Positions 11,831 to 23,900 of a DNA stretch of 64,000 bases are shown piece by piece; position 1 is the first letter of the stretch; each line of letters begins with the position of its first letter. The stretch is from Akebia trifoliata (Eukaryota; Streptophyta; Magnoliopsida; Ranunculales; Lardizabalaceae). A model generated the notes under the pieces. It had not been told where the DNA came from, searched no databases, and saw only the letters and a list, made by a program, of their open reading frames with translations. The DNA is taken from contig CM030704.1 of NCBI GenBank assembly GCA_017979445.1, forward strand, positions 9,159,658 through 9,223,657, written 5' to 3'. The translations under genes and the position numbers were made by a program.

Positions 11831-12249
11831 CATTCTGGGTGCATTATCAACATTAAGGGTATTTTGGTCATTTGATTAAAATCCATTAATAAAAACTATC
11901 AAACGAACATGCTTTTCTGGCTTCTGTACTTATGTAACGAACAAGCTTCTGCTGGATATGATTTTTTAGGCTCCAGGCTTCTACTTCTTCTAGAAGCCAG
12001 CTTTTGGAGTTGAAGCTGGCTTCTGTAAAGAGCAGACCTTTAACTTTACACCTACAATTTTTTTAGTCCCTTATAGAATATGATTAAGACTCACCTCAAA
12101 CTTATATAAAATTCCTCACTTATAATATTTGTTATTTTAGTAAATTTTTTTTATTGTATATAGCTATGACTAGTCGCCACGTTCGCGCATGTGCATGCGA
12201 CGTGCGAAAAGGCATTTATGGCACTTTAGAGGTGCATTTCGCACGTAGG

Positions 12250-12490
12250 CATCGTCACAAGAAGCATTGGGGAGCTCTTTCCTATTTGGTAAGTGTACCA
12301 TCAAGGTTCGATATTAACTGTTAGATAAACGATCAAGATGATTGGTGGTTGATCGTGGTCAAGATCGTGCGTACGCATCGTTATGGGGAGCATTGGGGAG
12401 CTCTTTCTTATTTGTTAAGTGTACCATCAAGATTCGATATTGACCGTTGGATAGACGATCAAGATAATTGGTGATTCAGAGTGGTTGATC
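12250..12490. repeat. 126-bp tandem duplication
   Basis: GCATTGGGGAGCTCTTTC occurs at 12264 and 12390, a period of 126 bases. The following TAAGTGTACCATCAA, TTCGATATT and GACGATCAAGAT-like blocks repeat in the same order. No coding potential was seen. Confidence 0.65.
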
Positions 12491-12675
12491 ATGGTCAAGA
12501 TTGCAAGTCAACATGGTTTGACCACACAATGACTTATCAATGAGTACGATCGTGAATAAAAAAGAGTTGTATCCATTACTTAATGCCACTACTAGTTTAG
12601 TTTTTTTGTTTTTTTTCTCCCTTTAGTGTTATCAAATCCTTTAACTTAGAGAAATTTCCATAAGCATGCACAACT

Positions 12676-13013
12676 TATAGCAAAAATTCGGTTATGATAC
12701 ACTGTCATTTTAATTCACAAAACACGTTTTCTAGCGAGATCATCACTTTTATAATCAACAATCTTGTTGAAAATTACTAGCGAGATCATAAGTAATTTTA
12801 AAGTAACTCTTATAATCAACAATCTCATTGATAAATTATTAGTGAGATCATAGGTAATGTTAAAGTCAAATATCCTTGATATTTTTAATGGCAAGATTGC
12901 TCATAATTTATTAGAGAGTTCATGAGTTCGTTGATTATAAAAGTGATGAACTCGCTCAAAAACATGTTTTGGGAATTAAATGAATAGTGTACTAGAATTG
13001 GAATTTTGCCATA
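12676..13013. mobile_element. MITE with terminal inverted repeats of about 85 bp
   Basis: The left arm from 12676 (TATAGCAAAAATTCGG...) pairs with the right arm ending at 13013 (...GAATTTTGCCATA). Strong blocks are AATTCACAAAACACG against CATGTTTTGGGAATT, and GAGATCATCACTTTTATAAT against ATTATAAAAGTGATGAACTC. The centre carries further AGCGAGATCAT-like copies. There is no coding sequence. The superfamily is unknown and no clean target duplication was found. Confidence 0.65.
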
Positions 13014-13266
13014 AAAAAAATGGTACCCTTTTAACTTATCTTACAAAGGTATTTTAAAGTCCTACACATTAAAAACTGATGTGCATGCTATGTATCATAA
13101 CAAATCCTCTTCATACTTATCACATTTACTTTTTGTTTTTTTTCTTTTCTTTTCTTTTCTTTTCCTTTTTATGGGTTACTCAACTTGAACCCACAACCTC
13201 AAAGTTGATTAGCAAACCAAATTGGAATCTAAGCCCTTGAACCCTTCTTTACCTTTTTTTTTTTTT

Positions 13267-14067
13267 GAAAAATTACTTAAAGGACCCTAGTGGGGAGATT
13301 TAAAAAAAAAAAAATAGTCCCTAAGTTTTGGATGGTCCCTTAATAGTCCATGTAGTAAAATTTTCTTTTCTTAGCAGTCCACGGACCTCATTTCCCATAT
13401 TTCTCAGGGTTGAATGCCCTAATCAATTGAATTCATCGTTTTCATAAATAAAAAAATTAAATTTTTGACATCTCAATTGAGTTTTAGAGATTCCATTTCG
13501 TCGAAAAGGATTTAAAAAGGAAGAAATCGTCATTTTCAAGAGTTTCTTTAAATATTTTGAAGATGTATGTAAAAAATTAGGATTTTTTCAATTTTTCTTC
13601 TTAAATTTTTTATGAAAATAGATCAAAAATGATTTTTTTATTTATTGAAATCATGTAGACAAATCGTTATCTCAAGTTTTTAGTCGATCTTTCCATATTT
13701 TTTATTTAAAAAAACTCAAAAATTGAAAATGAGTGAGTTTTACTAGTGTTGAGCACATCACTTTTTTTTTATTATTATAAAAAAGTGGTGAACTCAATAT
13801 TAATAAAAACCATCGAGTTCGATAGTAAATAAAAAAGTGGTGAGTTCGACATTAAAAATTGTGAACTTGACACTAAATAAAAAAGCATTGAATTCGACAA
13901 TAAATAAAAAGTGAACTTAATAGTAAATTAAAAAATGGTGACTTTGCCAATAATGGGGGACCACTAAGAAATAAAAAATTTACTAAATATTCTATCAAGC
14001 TACTACACAAAACTTAGGGATTATTTAGAAATAAATCCCTCTATCAGAGTCATTTAAGTAATTTTTC
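13267..14067. mobile_element. Non-autonomous TIR element, 801 bp with TIRs of about 110 bp
   Basis: The left end GAAAAATTACTTAAA (13267) is mirrored by the right end TTTAAGTAATTTTTC (14067). The match continues through AGTCCCTAAGTTTT and AGTAAAATTTTCTTTTCTTAG for about 110 bases with substitutions. The interior (about 13725-13950) is a run of degenerate units of about 42 bp resembling AAATAAAAAAGTGGTGAGTT. Long TIRs without genes suggest a MULE-like non-autonomous element. Both ends sit in T-rich tracts, which hides any target duplication. Confidence 0.6.
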
Positions 14068-17000
14068 CTCTTTTTTTCATATGAAAATGACCAATGAAAA
14101 ATAATAGGTTGCTCCCCCGCCTCGGTCTGCCCTTCAACTTTCTTTATACCTTCCACTATAATTTGTAAGAGTCAAGTCGAAGTGACCTCAAGTTTGGGCC
14201 TCATATTGCACACCACCATGTGAAAATAGATATAATCATAGATGCTTTTTAACTCATATCTTGAGGAAAAGCATCTATGATTTTCATAAACTTTTGCCAT
14301 GTTGGTGTGGGATGTGAGGTCTAATCTTGAGGGGACTTCAGCATAATTCAATTATTTTTAATGTACCCCTCGTATTTTCAAGGGAAAGGGAAAGAAGAGG
14401 AGAAGTGGACATTGGGGATGCTAAGGGTTGTCGGCTGAGTGGGACCAGACCTATCTATCTAGATCTAAATGGTAGATTGTGGCTAGGGACAATTTTTTGC
14501 TATGCAACACTTCTTGTTTCGTTGTTGAGCCATCTTTGGGTGTTGGACTGATCATATGTGACACTGACATAGATTGAGACATACCAAAGATTTCATAATG
14601 TCAAGAGAAATTGGGAAAGACTTGTAAGTCGTTGATGAGAAAATCGTTCTTGACCTTTATGTTGTCAGCAAGATATAGAAGGTGAGGCTTTAACTGGTAG
14701 ATAGAGATAGGTGGTATTAGACCTCATTCGTCAAAATTTGCTTTAAGATGATCTAATCTAAAACTTGTTCCTTTCAAACCCAAGGTCGTGAGTTCGATCC
14801 CCAGGTCACATTGTGTGCACACCCTTACTTACCTAATGTGTGTGATGTGTCGGTGTTGTACATGCCTCGGGACTAGTTCTTGGACAAGATCATGATCTAT
14901 GGATTGGGTAAAACCCAGACACAATCCAGTCCACAAAAATACTCGATTATTAAAAAACAAACACCTTTCCTTAAAACGAAAAAAAATAAAATTGCTTTAA
15001 GATGCCATATTTTCCAGCATACATGGTGCCATGAAGAACAACGATTATTAGTAGGCAAAGAATGGTGACATCATCGTGGCTAAAAAGCTCACTAACATCT
15101 TTGTTGTTCTCTTCTACTCTACATATCCCTTGGATTAGAATCTATTACCCTAGAACCCAATTTTTGGGTGAAATAGATAAAGAAAATCAGACACGAAAGA
15201 ATATGAATGCTAATTTACTAAATAAAAGAAAAATTGGATGCCATTGGTCTCCTTTAATTTCTCCAACAAACATTCATTTTGGGGGATGCCCGATTAATCA
15301 ATCACATAAAAATAAACATAATCTCACAAAGATATAATACAAAAGATTTATTTATGAGGTTTGTTTCAAATCTAACAACTAATTCCCTTAGCTCAGGAGA
15401 GCCAATTTAATAATTTTCAATGAATAGTACATGCATATTTTCCCTTTTATAAATGCTTACTCCATTTAAATACATAAAAAAACAAGACCCTAAAATGAAG
15501 GTAATCAATCTTAATTCACTAAGAATTGTGATTGCCAATCAATAATGATAAAAAATAAGACATTCCATTCATTAGTTAAGTAGGGCCAGAGTTAGGATTT
15601 TCTTGTAGTGGGGGCAAATTATGGTTAGTTGTATATTTGAAGAACTTGAAGATGAATGATTTTAGGGAGAAATTCAGAGGTTTTTGGTTAGAAATTGAAG
15701 AAAATGATATTTAGGTCATTTCTAATTAGTATATGAGAAGGCCTAGTCAAGAGGCAATCTCATCAACAAAAAATTGAGAAGTGTGTTTGTGTGGAATTGG
15801 AGGGAGGTGAGGGTGTGGGGGCAAATGGGGAGAGAGGTGCGGGAGTGGGGACAAATGGGACATGTACTTAGTTGAAAATATAAGGGTGTCTCAAAGTTCT
15901 GTGGGGGAAATTGCCCTCACCAACTCCTTACTAGGTCCGCCCCTGTAATTAAGGATCTTTTCATCCTGAGATTCTTTTTCTAATCTGATAAGATCTAACT
16001 TTAGCCATGCCACGTGGCATGATAGATGAGAGATGTGCAAATCTCGATATATATACTTAATTACCCTTAGGTAGGGCTGGAACTTGGACAGGTTGAAGGG
16101 TAGACCCAAGCTCAACTCTAGCTTGAGCTCCTACAATTAGGTTGAACTTGGATTAGCCTAGTTTTGGACTCTTGGGTGGGTAAGGGTTGGGCTCATTGAA
16201 AAGGTCTAATATTGTTTTGATTGGCAACAAAATTTTATATCTTAAAAATTTAATATACTAAATTATGGGAACAAGAGATCCTTGATCCTCAGATTCCCTA
16301 TTGTATTATACATTCCATCTTATTATGTATGGTTATAATCGTGTAAGGTGAACATTTACCCAAAGACAAGGAAGGAAGTGATTAGTAACATATACAACCG
16401 TATGAAAATAATCGTGTAAATTGGCATAACAGAATACCATGGATAGACTAGTTTCCTTCACATGTTGATTTCTTCTTTTTTACTACTTCATACCTTGTTT
16501 ACATCACACTGCAGAAAACAGTCCAATGCTATAGAATTTCTCACAAGTGAAAAATCCATGGAAACATACTAAAATCATTAACTATAAAATCAAAGATTAC
16601 AAATTTTAGACCCAAAAATAACCATGAATAAGTTCCAAAAATCCTAGAAGAAAAAGAAAAAAATGGCAAATGCTGTGCCTTTCCAAGGGCATAATTTACT
16701 ACAAAAGGAAATTACTTTCCTAAAGAAATCCTAAAACTCTCGTATTGTGGTGAGCTAATTGATGATTTGAAGTATCCATAGTTGTCTCGACTCTTGACCC
16801 TCTATATAACAAATTGACTCACCATTGTTTGAAGTTTCTAAGGGTCTCACTCGCATAGGAAATAGGCCTCTATCCCTTCAAATAAACTCCGATGCCAACA
16901 CTATTATTTGTCTACTAATTGCAATAGTCATTAATTTTTCATTCTGGGTTTAACGTAAAAAGTATTTAATACAATAGATATAAGATGGACGATTCCCCAA

Positions 17001-17849
17001 CTTTTGGGAACAGGGATTGGAGGATCAGCTCCCAAATCACATTTCCAGCAAGAATGAAGGCATCTTCTCATGGACTCCAGACCTGAGATCTCAAGTGCTC
17101 CGAGCTCAGAAGGGACAACTACAAGTGCTAAATGTCATCAACCCACATCAGCTAATTGAACTCAAGATAAATGATAGCATGCTACGACCAAGTTCTATTT
17201 TCAAATTCATCGATAAAAAGACACCTTATATCAAACAGCTATCCAATAGTGCTATAGGGTATTCACCATAAAATCACAGATTCACTAGCCTAAAAAAATA
17301 CATGGGTGGGAGTGAAAAAGTCTACATAAATCCTTTTTAAGCATTAGTGTTCTTTGGAGGTACACTCCCTAAGTGGAACCAAAGACAACTTGAGGATCAC
17401 AATACTAGTAGCTTAAGTTGAGACAAGGCATCACCACAATTTGATCTAGATAAAGAGTGATGTTTGAACAGAGAGCTTCGCGTGGTAATGGATTCACCAT
17501 AATGTCATACCTCATGCATGAATGTTTAATGAAAGAACAAGTAGCATTTCCTGGTAAAACTTTCATTCTGGATTTGAGTGTTATCACATAAGCTGAACCC
17601 AGTGTTCTCCACAGAAAAAAGACTTCCAGCATTATTCTCATGTCCACCAACTACATTAAGAACCCATACTGAGCATAAATCTCAAATTTTACTAATAACA
17701 ATAATTTAAAATAAAAAGTAAAAAAGATGAAGACACCTAGAATGGGACTTTACAAGAGCAATCCCTAATAGCAGATTGTTTAATGAGGCAATACAATTAT
17801 TAACCACCACTAGACTCGCCCCTGACCAGCATCATCTGTATAAATGGAG
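14068..17849. other. Region downstream of the prolidase gene, no gene seen
   Basis: No conserved protein was recognised. A perfect 15-bp hairpin (ATCATAGATGCTTTT at 14235-14249 and its inverse at 14267-14281) lies at the left side. A tRNA-type B-box-like sequence (GAGTTCGATCCCC) near 14790 hints at a decayed SINE. The first bases left of 17850 must be the 3' UTR of the prolidase gene, but I could not pick a poly(A) site with confidence. Confidence 0.45.
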
Positions 17850-17951
17850 TTACTTGTCCAGTGGCCATGGTGCACCTCCCATCACAGCTTCAATCTCCCA
17901 TGTCTCTCGCGGGCAATTGGTGAAATTCACAGCACCGTTATAAGTAACATG
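17850..17951 (-). CDS. PEPD: Prolidase last coding exon
   Basis: 102 bp in phase 0 after an acceptor TTTACAG, encoding [20 protein letters not shown] and on to APWPLDK and a TAA at 17852-17850. The [11 protein letters not shown] block is the conserved C-terminus of plant prolidases. Confidence 0.93.
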   Translation of the reverse strand, partial: HVTYNGAVNFTNCPRETWEIEAVMGGAPWPLDK

Positions 17952-20900
17952 CTGTAAACATCAAAAATAAGAAAAAAGAATAGGAGGAAGAGTTCAAGAT
18001 CATCAACCCAGAAACAGAAGTAACAACAGATGCATATTTATAAACAGGAGAGCTTAGATCACCAAACCAACTTGTTTTACAGAACACTAAACAGAGAGAT
18101 TAAACATGGTCTCTGGGGTGCAGACAACCATTATATAATACACTTCTAATGACAGCTCTCTCTCTCTCTCTCCCTCTTGTTTCAGAATCATTTTTTTTGT
18201 CTGTATCCTTATTTGCTGTGTTAAATAAATTTCGTTAATCATTGCTTTGTAAAATATTGGTTTGGCAAAAATATATGTTCTCAGAAGTAATGTGGAATCT
18301 GGAATATTATTCTTTATTATCTCTAACATTATAAGCACCACCAATATTTTGCTTGTGATTCCTTTTATGTTCACTATCAACGCTCTCTATGTCAGAGCTC
18401 TAACCTGGCATATGTGCATCACGTTTGACAACGAGGTGGCCAATCGATAAGGACGTGGACGTGGTGGTTTTACTAGACAAGACCCACCTCTTGAACACTG
18501 ATAAGGAGATTGAGAATCTATGGAGGCAAATCAAAGAACTCACCAAAGGCCTTGCAAGTGCAGAATCATGATGACAGTAATGCGTTGGTGGGAGAGTTCA
18601 ACCATTTTTCTTTCGGTGAGTTCTGCATGGTGAACTGAACGAAGATGATAATTACTGTAGGCACACTCAAATGAATGAGCGAACATACAAAATCATCAAC
18701 GTTAATGTTGAAAATTTCCAAATTTTACATGAAAATGAATCCTGAAGAGTTCATAGATTGGATGAACACATTAAACTGTGTCTTTGATTATATTGATTAA
18801 TACGTAATCGATCGAACACTACTTGAAAACGGCTCTTCTGCCCAGAAACGAAATGTTCCAAATGTTCCTGGAAATTCTTGCTCCCATTGGACCATTTGTA
18901 TCTATATGCATCAGGATCCCGATTCATGGATCTCTCAGTTCGAGAAATAAGAGGATCGAACCATTTCTTCTGACTCTTTTTCAAATTCGATAAATGTTGG
19001 TTGATCGTATATTTCATTATAGTTCTATGATTCAGAGTATCATTTCCTATTTGATCCCTTTGAATTCCATATTCGAAGTTGCGATCGTTTCATCAAACTG
19101 GAGGTTTATGTATTAGCTTGGTGGAAACAACTTAAAATTAATTGGAAACGAAGGGGAAAACTAAGAATTACTAGTTGGGAAAAATGAAGTGAAAAATGGG
19201 AGAAGTTTTTATGACCTAATTATCATCAAACTGTTTTCTATGCTGGAAAATTTACGTCAAAAAGACCATTGTGTTGATGGGTAGAGAAGGATTTTATCAA
19301 CTCTTCACAATTAATCATCTTTCCAAACACGAAGACCAAGATGTACTTGCGTTGCATCCATAGGGACTGTTATGGAGGCCTATCGACGAGCTGTAGTTCT
19401 AGAAAAACAGTAACAAAAAGGACCATAACAGTCCCACAAAGGTCCTTTCTGCCCTTTGAGAAGGGTAGACCATCAGACCATAACAATACCTCAACTGAGT
19501 GAGCAAATCATGTACACAATCCTACCATGCAACAAATACTTGAACACAACCTCCTGATACTCCAATGGTTGCATGTTCTCACCTCTTTCTATTGTTACCA
19601 GTGTAGTTAACCTAGTCACAAGTCATCGGTGGCGCCTAATGAAAACTTATCACATTGGTGAAAGAAGGTGACTTGATCAAGGATCATAATGCAGATAATC
19701 CACTTTACGATGATGACTCTGATAAGGCTGATGAAGAAGTTATTTATGAGGACCATAGTGACTCCCTAATTGTGGTTAAACAGATCGCGTTCTCTCCAAA
19801 ACAAAATAGGGAAAAGGATTGGCTGCGCACCAACATTTTCCAGGCTCGATGCACTGTTGGTGGAAAAGTTTGTAAGATGATCATTCACAGGTAGTTGCGA
19901 GAATATTGTTTCTAATGGTATGGTTGAAAAACTAGGTTGAAGATGGAGAAGCATCGAACAAAATATCATAGCTCAAGAAAGGGAATGAGGTAACAATCTC
20001 ACAATGATACTTTGTTTCTTTTTCAATTGGTAAAAAGTGTTGAGGATGGCATATGGTGCAATGTCGTCTCTATGGATGCATACCACTTGTTACTTGGGAG
20101 GTCGTGGTCATTCGTTAGGCATACTGTTCATGATGGGTTTGAGAAAACATATTCCTTCACAAAAGATGTATGGTGGTGCTTATCAAAAAAAACAAAAGAT
20201 GTATGGTGGTTCTAGGACCAACTAGAGAGGGATTAGAAGCTAAGCATTCAAAAGGGTAGGGCACTAATTTACTATCCATGATGGAATTTATTGAGAATGT
20301 CATGGACTTTTGTACTTGTGGAGAAGGAAATTACAATCACAACATCAATTCCTATGGAGAGTTAATTCAAGGAGTACGGTATAGACCTACTGAATGGTAT
20401 TCAGAATTCCGACATCTTCTACATATCCAATCAACTAGGGGGGGGGGGGGGGGGGGGTAGGGGGGTAAACCTGACCTTGGATCAGGTTTGGGCACAATTA
20501 GCTAGGGTTCAGGCTCGGGTTTGGGGCAAAGAAAATTTTGACCGAATAAAATTGGGTTGGGCTCGGGCATAAATATCGGGTTGCCTGATTTGCCCAATCC
20601 CGAACTTCTATTATGGTTATAATTTAAAAATATTTTTGTTTCTTTCTCATTTACAATTCACATTTCAAACTTTAGTTAATCATCATCATCTTCTTCTTTA
20701 CATTTTCTTATAACTTCATGTAAGTGAACTTTGAAATATATATTTTAGGACAATTAATTGCAAATTTTATATTTTTTACATACCACTTAAATTTATATAA
20801 GCCATTATCATTACTAAATTATCTAGTATTAATAAGGAATGAACCAACCCGGCTTGGGTTGACTATTTCATGCCTGAGGTCATGTTGGGCGTGGGTTGAT

Positions 20901-23900
20901 CCCATACGAGTTCATTCCAACCAAGAGGAAATGCAGCTTTTTTGGTTTGTTAAGTACATCAACCTCAGCCATTTCTGCTTCTGTTGGCCATGTCTAATTA
21001 AAGAAAATAATGCCATTAGTAGCTTTATAGCCACATAAGCAACTTATTCACAAAATAAAACCAAAAAGGATGAGTTAATGTATGAGCAGGATAAACTTTA
21101 AGTTCAGGAAAATTGGAAGAATAAATTACAATGTGTGAATTTTATTTCTAATGTTCACAATCTATCTTAAGAAAATCATGGTGAATTTTATTTCTAATAT
21201 TCACAATCTATCTTAAGCAAATCATGGTCAATAGTTACCACTAAAACAAGAGAGAAAATGAAGAAACCGACCATGAAGAAACCATTTCTGACCTAAAACA
21301 GCTTTGCCTAGAAAAGCAAGGGGCTCGTGTATGTTTTGGCATCGAATCATGTTATGAACTAAGAATGTTGTAAGCTTAGCTCTTTCTTTGATTTGAGGAA
21401 ACTAGAAGTTAAACCTTATTCCTTCAATTTACCTTTGAATAATGCCTTAAATTATTTCAGTTTATAGCATTATTATTTCACTTGAATCCCTTCACCTGTT
21501 CACTTTGGTTGTTTCATTCACCCAGATTCTTGTTATTCCAATGGGGATAACTTGAGCTTATTTCAGATCTCAAGCCATTCATGGTAACATATTGACGGGT
21601 TAGTAAAGTTATTAAATTCAGAAGTATAACTTTTCAGCACTAGAGAATGTTACTTTTAGTGTTTTAATGTTGAGCAAAGGATTCAGAGAAGGTCATACCA
21701 CGTCACTTTCAATTCGGACTCCACCAAAGTTTTTGAATCTGGCAATCTCTTCGTGATTGAAGAACTTTGATGTATTTGGACTTTCCATGGCAGGAACCAA
21801 CACAGCATCGATGAAGTAGCATCCAGGCTCCACTGTTATCACCTATAGCATAAATTTTCTTACTTTAGAGGGTTTGCCACATCAGATTTGATGCCTGCAC
21901 TTTTGCAGGCATCATTAGAGAAAAACAGATACTGCTATGAACTAAAAGTCCATCCATATCATTTGGATGATACAACTGCAAAAATATACATAAACCTAAA
22001 AAATTGCACTATTTGCTATTAATACTAAATAAATATCTTGTTTCATTTTTTTTATTTTTTTATTTTGATAGGTGAATGCTTGGTTAGTACAGAAATATTG
22101 TTAATTGTTAATAGTTAGCATAAAAAGTACAGGTTAAAGGGGTTTGAACCTAGGACCTAGGAACAACCTCCACAAGTCGGACCATTTAGCTAAGTGGCAC
22201 TTCTTAAAATATCTTGCTTCATCATTCAAATGAGGTGCCATCAATAACAATAGGGCCTGTTGTAATGAGTATTGAACCTACTGAATCTCTGATTGTTGAG
22301 TTCTCAATAAAACGGGCATCCTAGGAAAAATGCTTGTTTATAGTTGTATTTTAAAAAAAAATTAATTGTAGATAATGATGAAGTCGAATTGGCAGCATGG
22401 TACACCAAATCTCAACATGGGTTTAGCACTGAAACACCCCTCCAAACATAGAAAGCCTGCAGTAGACATGCATAAGAAAGAAAAGAAGATGAAATACAAC
22501 ACCTAGAAGATCTCTATTCCATTCTTGGCTGATTGGCTGTTCAATAACATTTTGGAGGTGGGTTTATCAGTAGACCTAGCCATTGAGAGGTAAGGGAAGG
22601 AGGCAATCATCCTTTTGAATGTTGCACTAGAAATGCAAAAGGAGATTAAATGCTGTATTACAAAATTTACAGGGAACTGGTCAAAATTTAGTAGAGCTAT
22701 GGGCCAGATAGGTCAAAATCACAAGAGCAAGAAAAGGGTCCAGAAGATGTGTCTGATTTGAGTATCAAGAGGTCGCAGAGGAATCCATATGCTGATGTGG
22801 ATGAAAACAAAGTCAAGAAAAGGAAGGCCAGACTACTAAAGGAGCTGCGGGACTTGCAAAGAACAGTTCGTGAATTTCCGCATTTCTTCGTCAACTAAAA
22901 GTTCTGGCCATCAGGTCAAATATGCAAATTAAAAAAAAAAAAAATCCTCATGGAATGTGTGGCCTGAATTATAAGTCAAAGAGGGCCGCAGTGAAAGCAG
23001 TGATTGAAAGTTGTATGCCTCATATGGCTGTTCTCGAAGAATCTAAGTTGGAATTGGTGGACAGTGGGTGATTGGAGAACGATGGAAATATATAATTATT
23101 AATTTGTGCTATTTACCAGCTATTGATATGCTTGGGGACATTATTGTAACATAGGATATCAGATTTCTAGAAGTTGAAGAGGATCTTATTGGATGGATTG
23201 TATCCAGTTTCAGTGGTATCATAGTATTAAATTTTGATTTTAGTGTCTATTTCGGTCAGCCTGAAAAAGGAAATATTTCGATCAATGAGGAAACTAATAC
23301 AATTTTTTGAAATAACAAAAATATTGAGAAATTTTTCCTTGAAATAGTGGAACATGATAAGATAGGCTTTAGAACACACTCATTAAGCCATCCAAAATAT
23401 AGTGAACAACCATATGGAGTGTAGAAATAATGATCAATAACATTCAACTACACATAAGAAAGCAGTCAAAGCACAACTATTTGGGATCTTGGTTTTAGAA
23501 ATTCTTTTAATGATTGAGACATTGAGAGTATTGCAAGATTGGCGAGTAGGATGGATTTGATTCCTCTTCAGTTGGATAGTGACAATTGTAGTTTTTGGGA
23601 GGGGACTCGAGATGGATGCTTCTGATTAGATCTTTCTATTAATAGATGAGTTAGATGAATATCGTTTCATTTACAATGGAGACAGTTTGGGGTTGTAAGG
23701 TGCCTTAAAAGGTTTCTTTCTTTATGTGGGTGTTGTACAATGCTTTTGAACCACAAGCATTTTGTGTTTGAAATAGACACATTTTTGGCCATCAAAGGGT
23801 GTACAAGTAAGAATAAAGGAACCCATCAAAAGGAGAGGAGCAAAAAATGAAGTTTCTATCAGAAGTTCCAGCAAAATCCTGCCTAGAGCGATCAGCAGTA

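Larger units (their letters stand above)
8405..12040 (+). mobile_element. Decayed PIF/Harbinger DNA transposon
   Basis: The element carries the two genes of the PIF/Harbinger superfamily in the same direction: a Myb/SANT-like protein (8439-9360) and a DDE_4 transposase (9600-11012). Both are broken. The 3' tail near 11885-12040 has the oligo-motifs CTTCTGTACTTATGTAACGA and GCTTCTGCTGG and an inverted pair AGAAGCCAGC/GCTGGCTTCT, which resemble Harbinger ends. The left end is missing: Gypsy-derived sequence runs to about 8400 and the Myb/SANT coding region begins partway in. No TIR pair or TTA/TAA duplication could be confirmed. Confidence 0.75.

Noticed and set aside
18751..19017. Open frame that looks like a conserved nuclear gene
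   Set aside because: It is a fragment of plastid ycf2, about 5% of the protein, lying inside Gypsy sequence.
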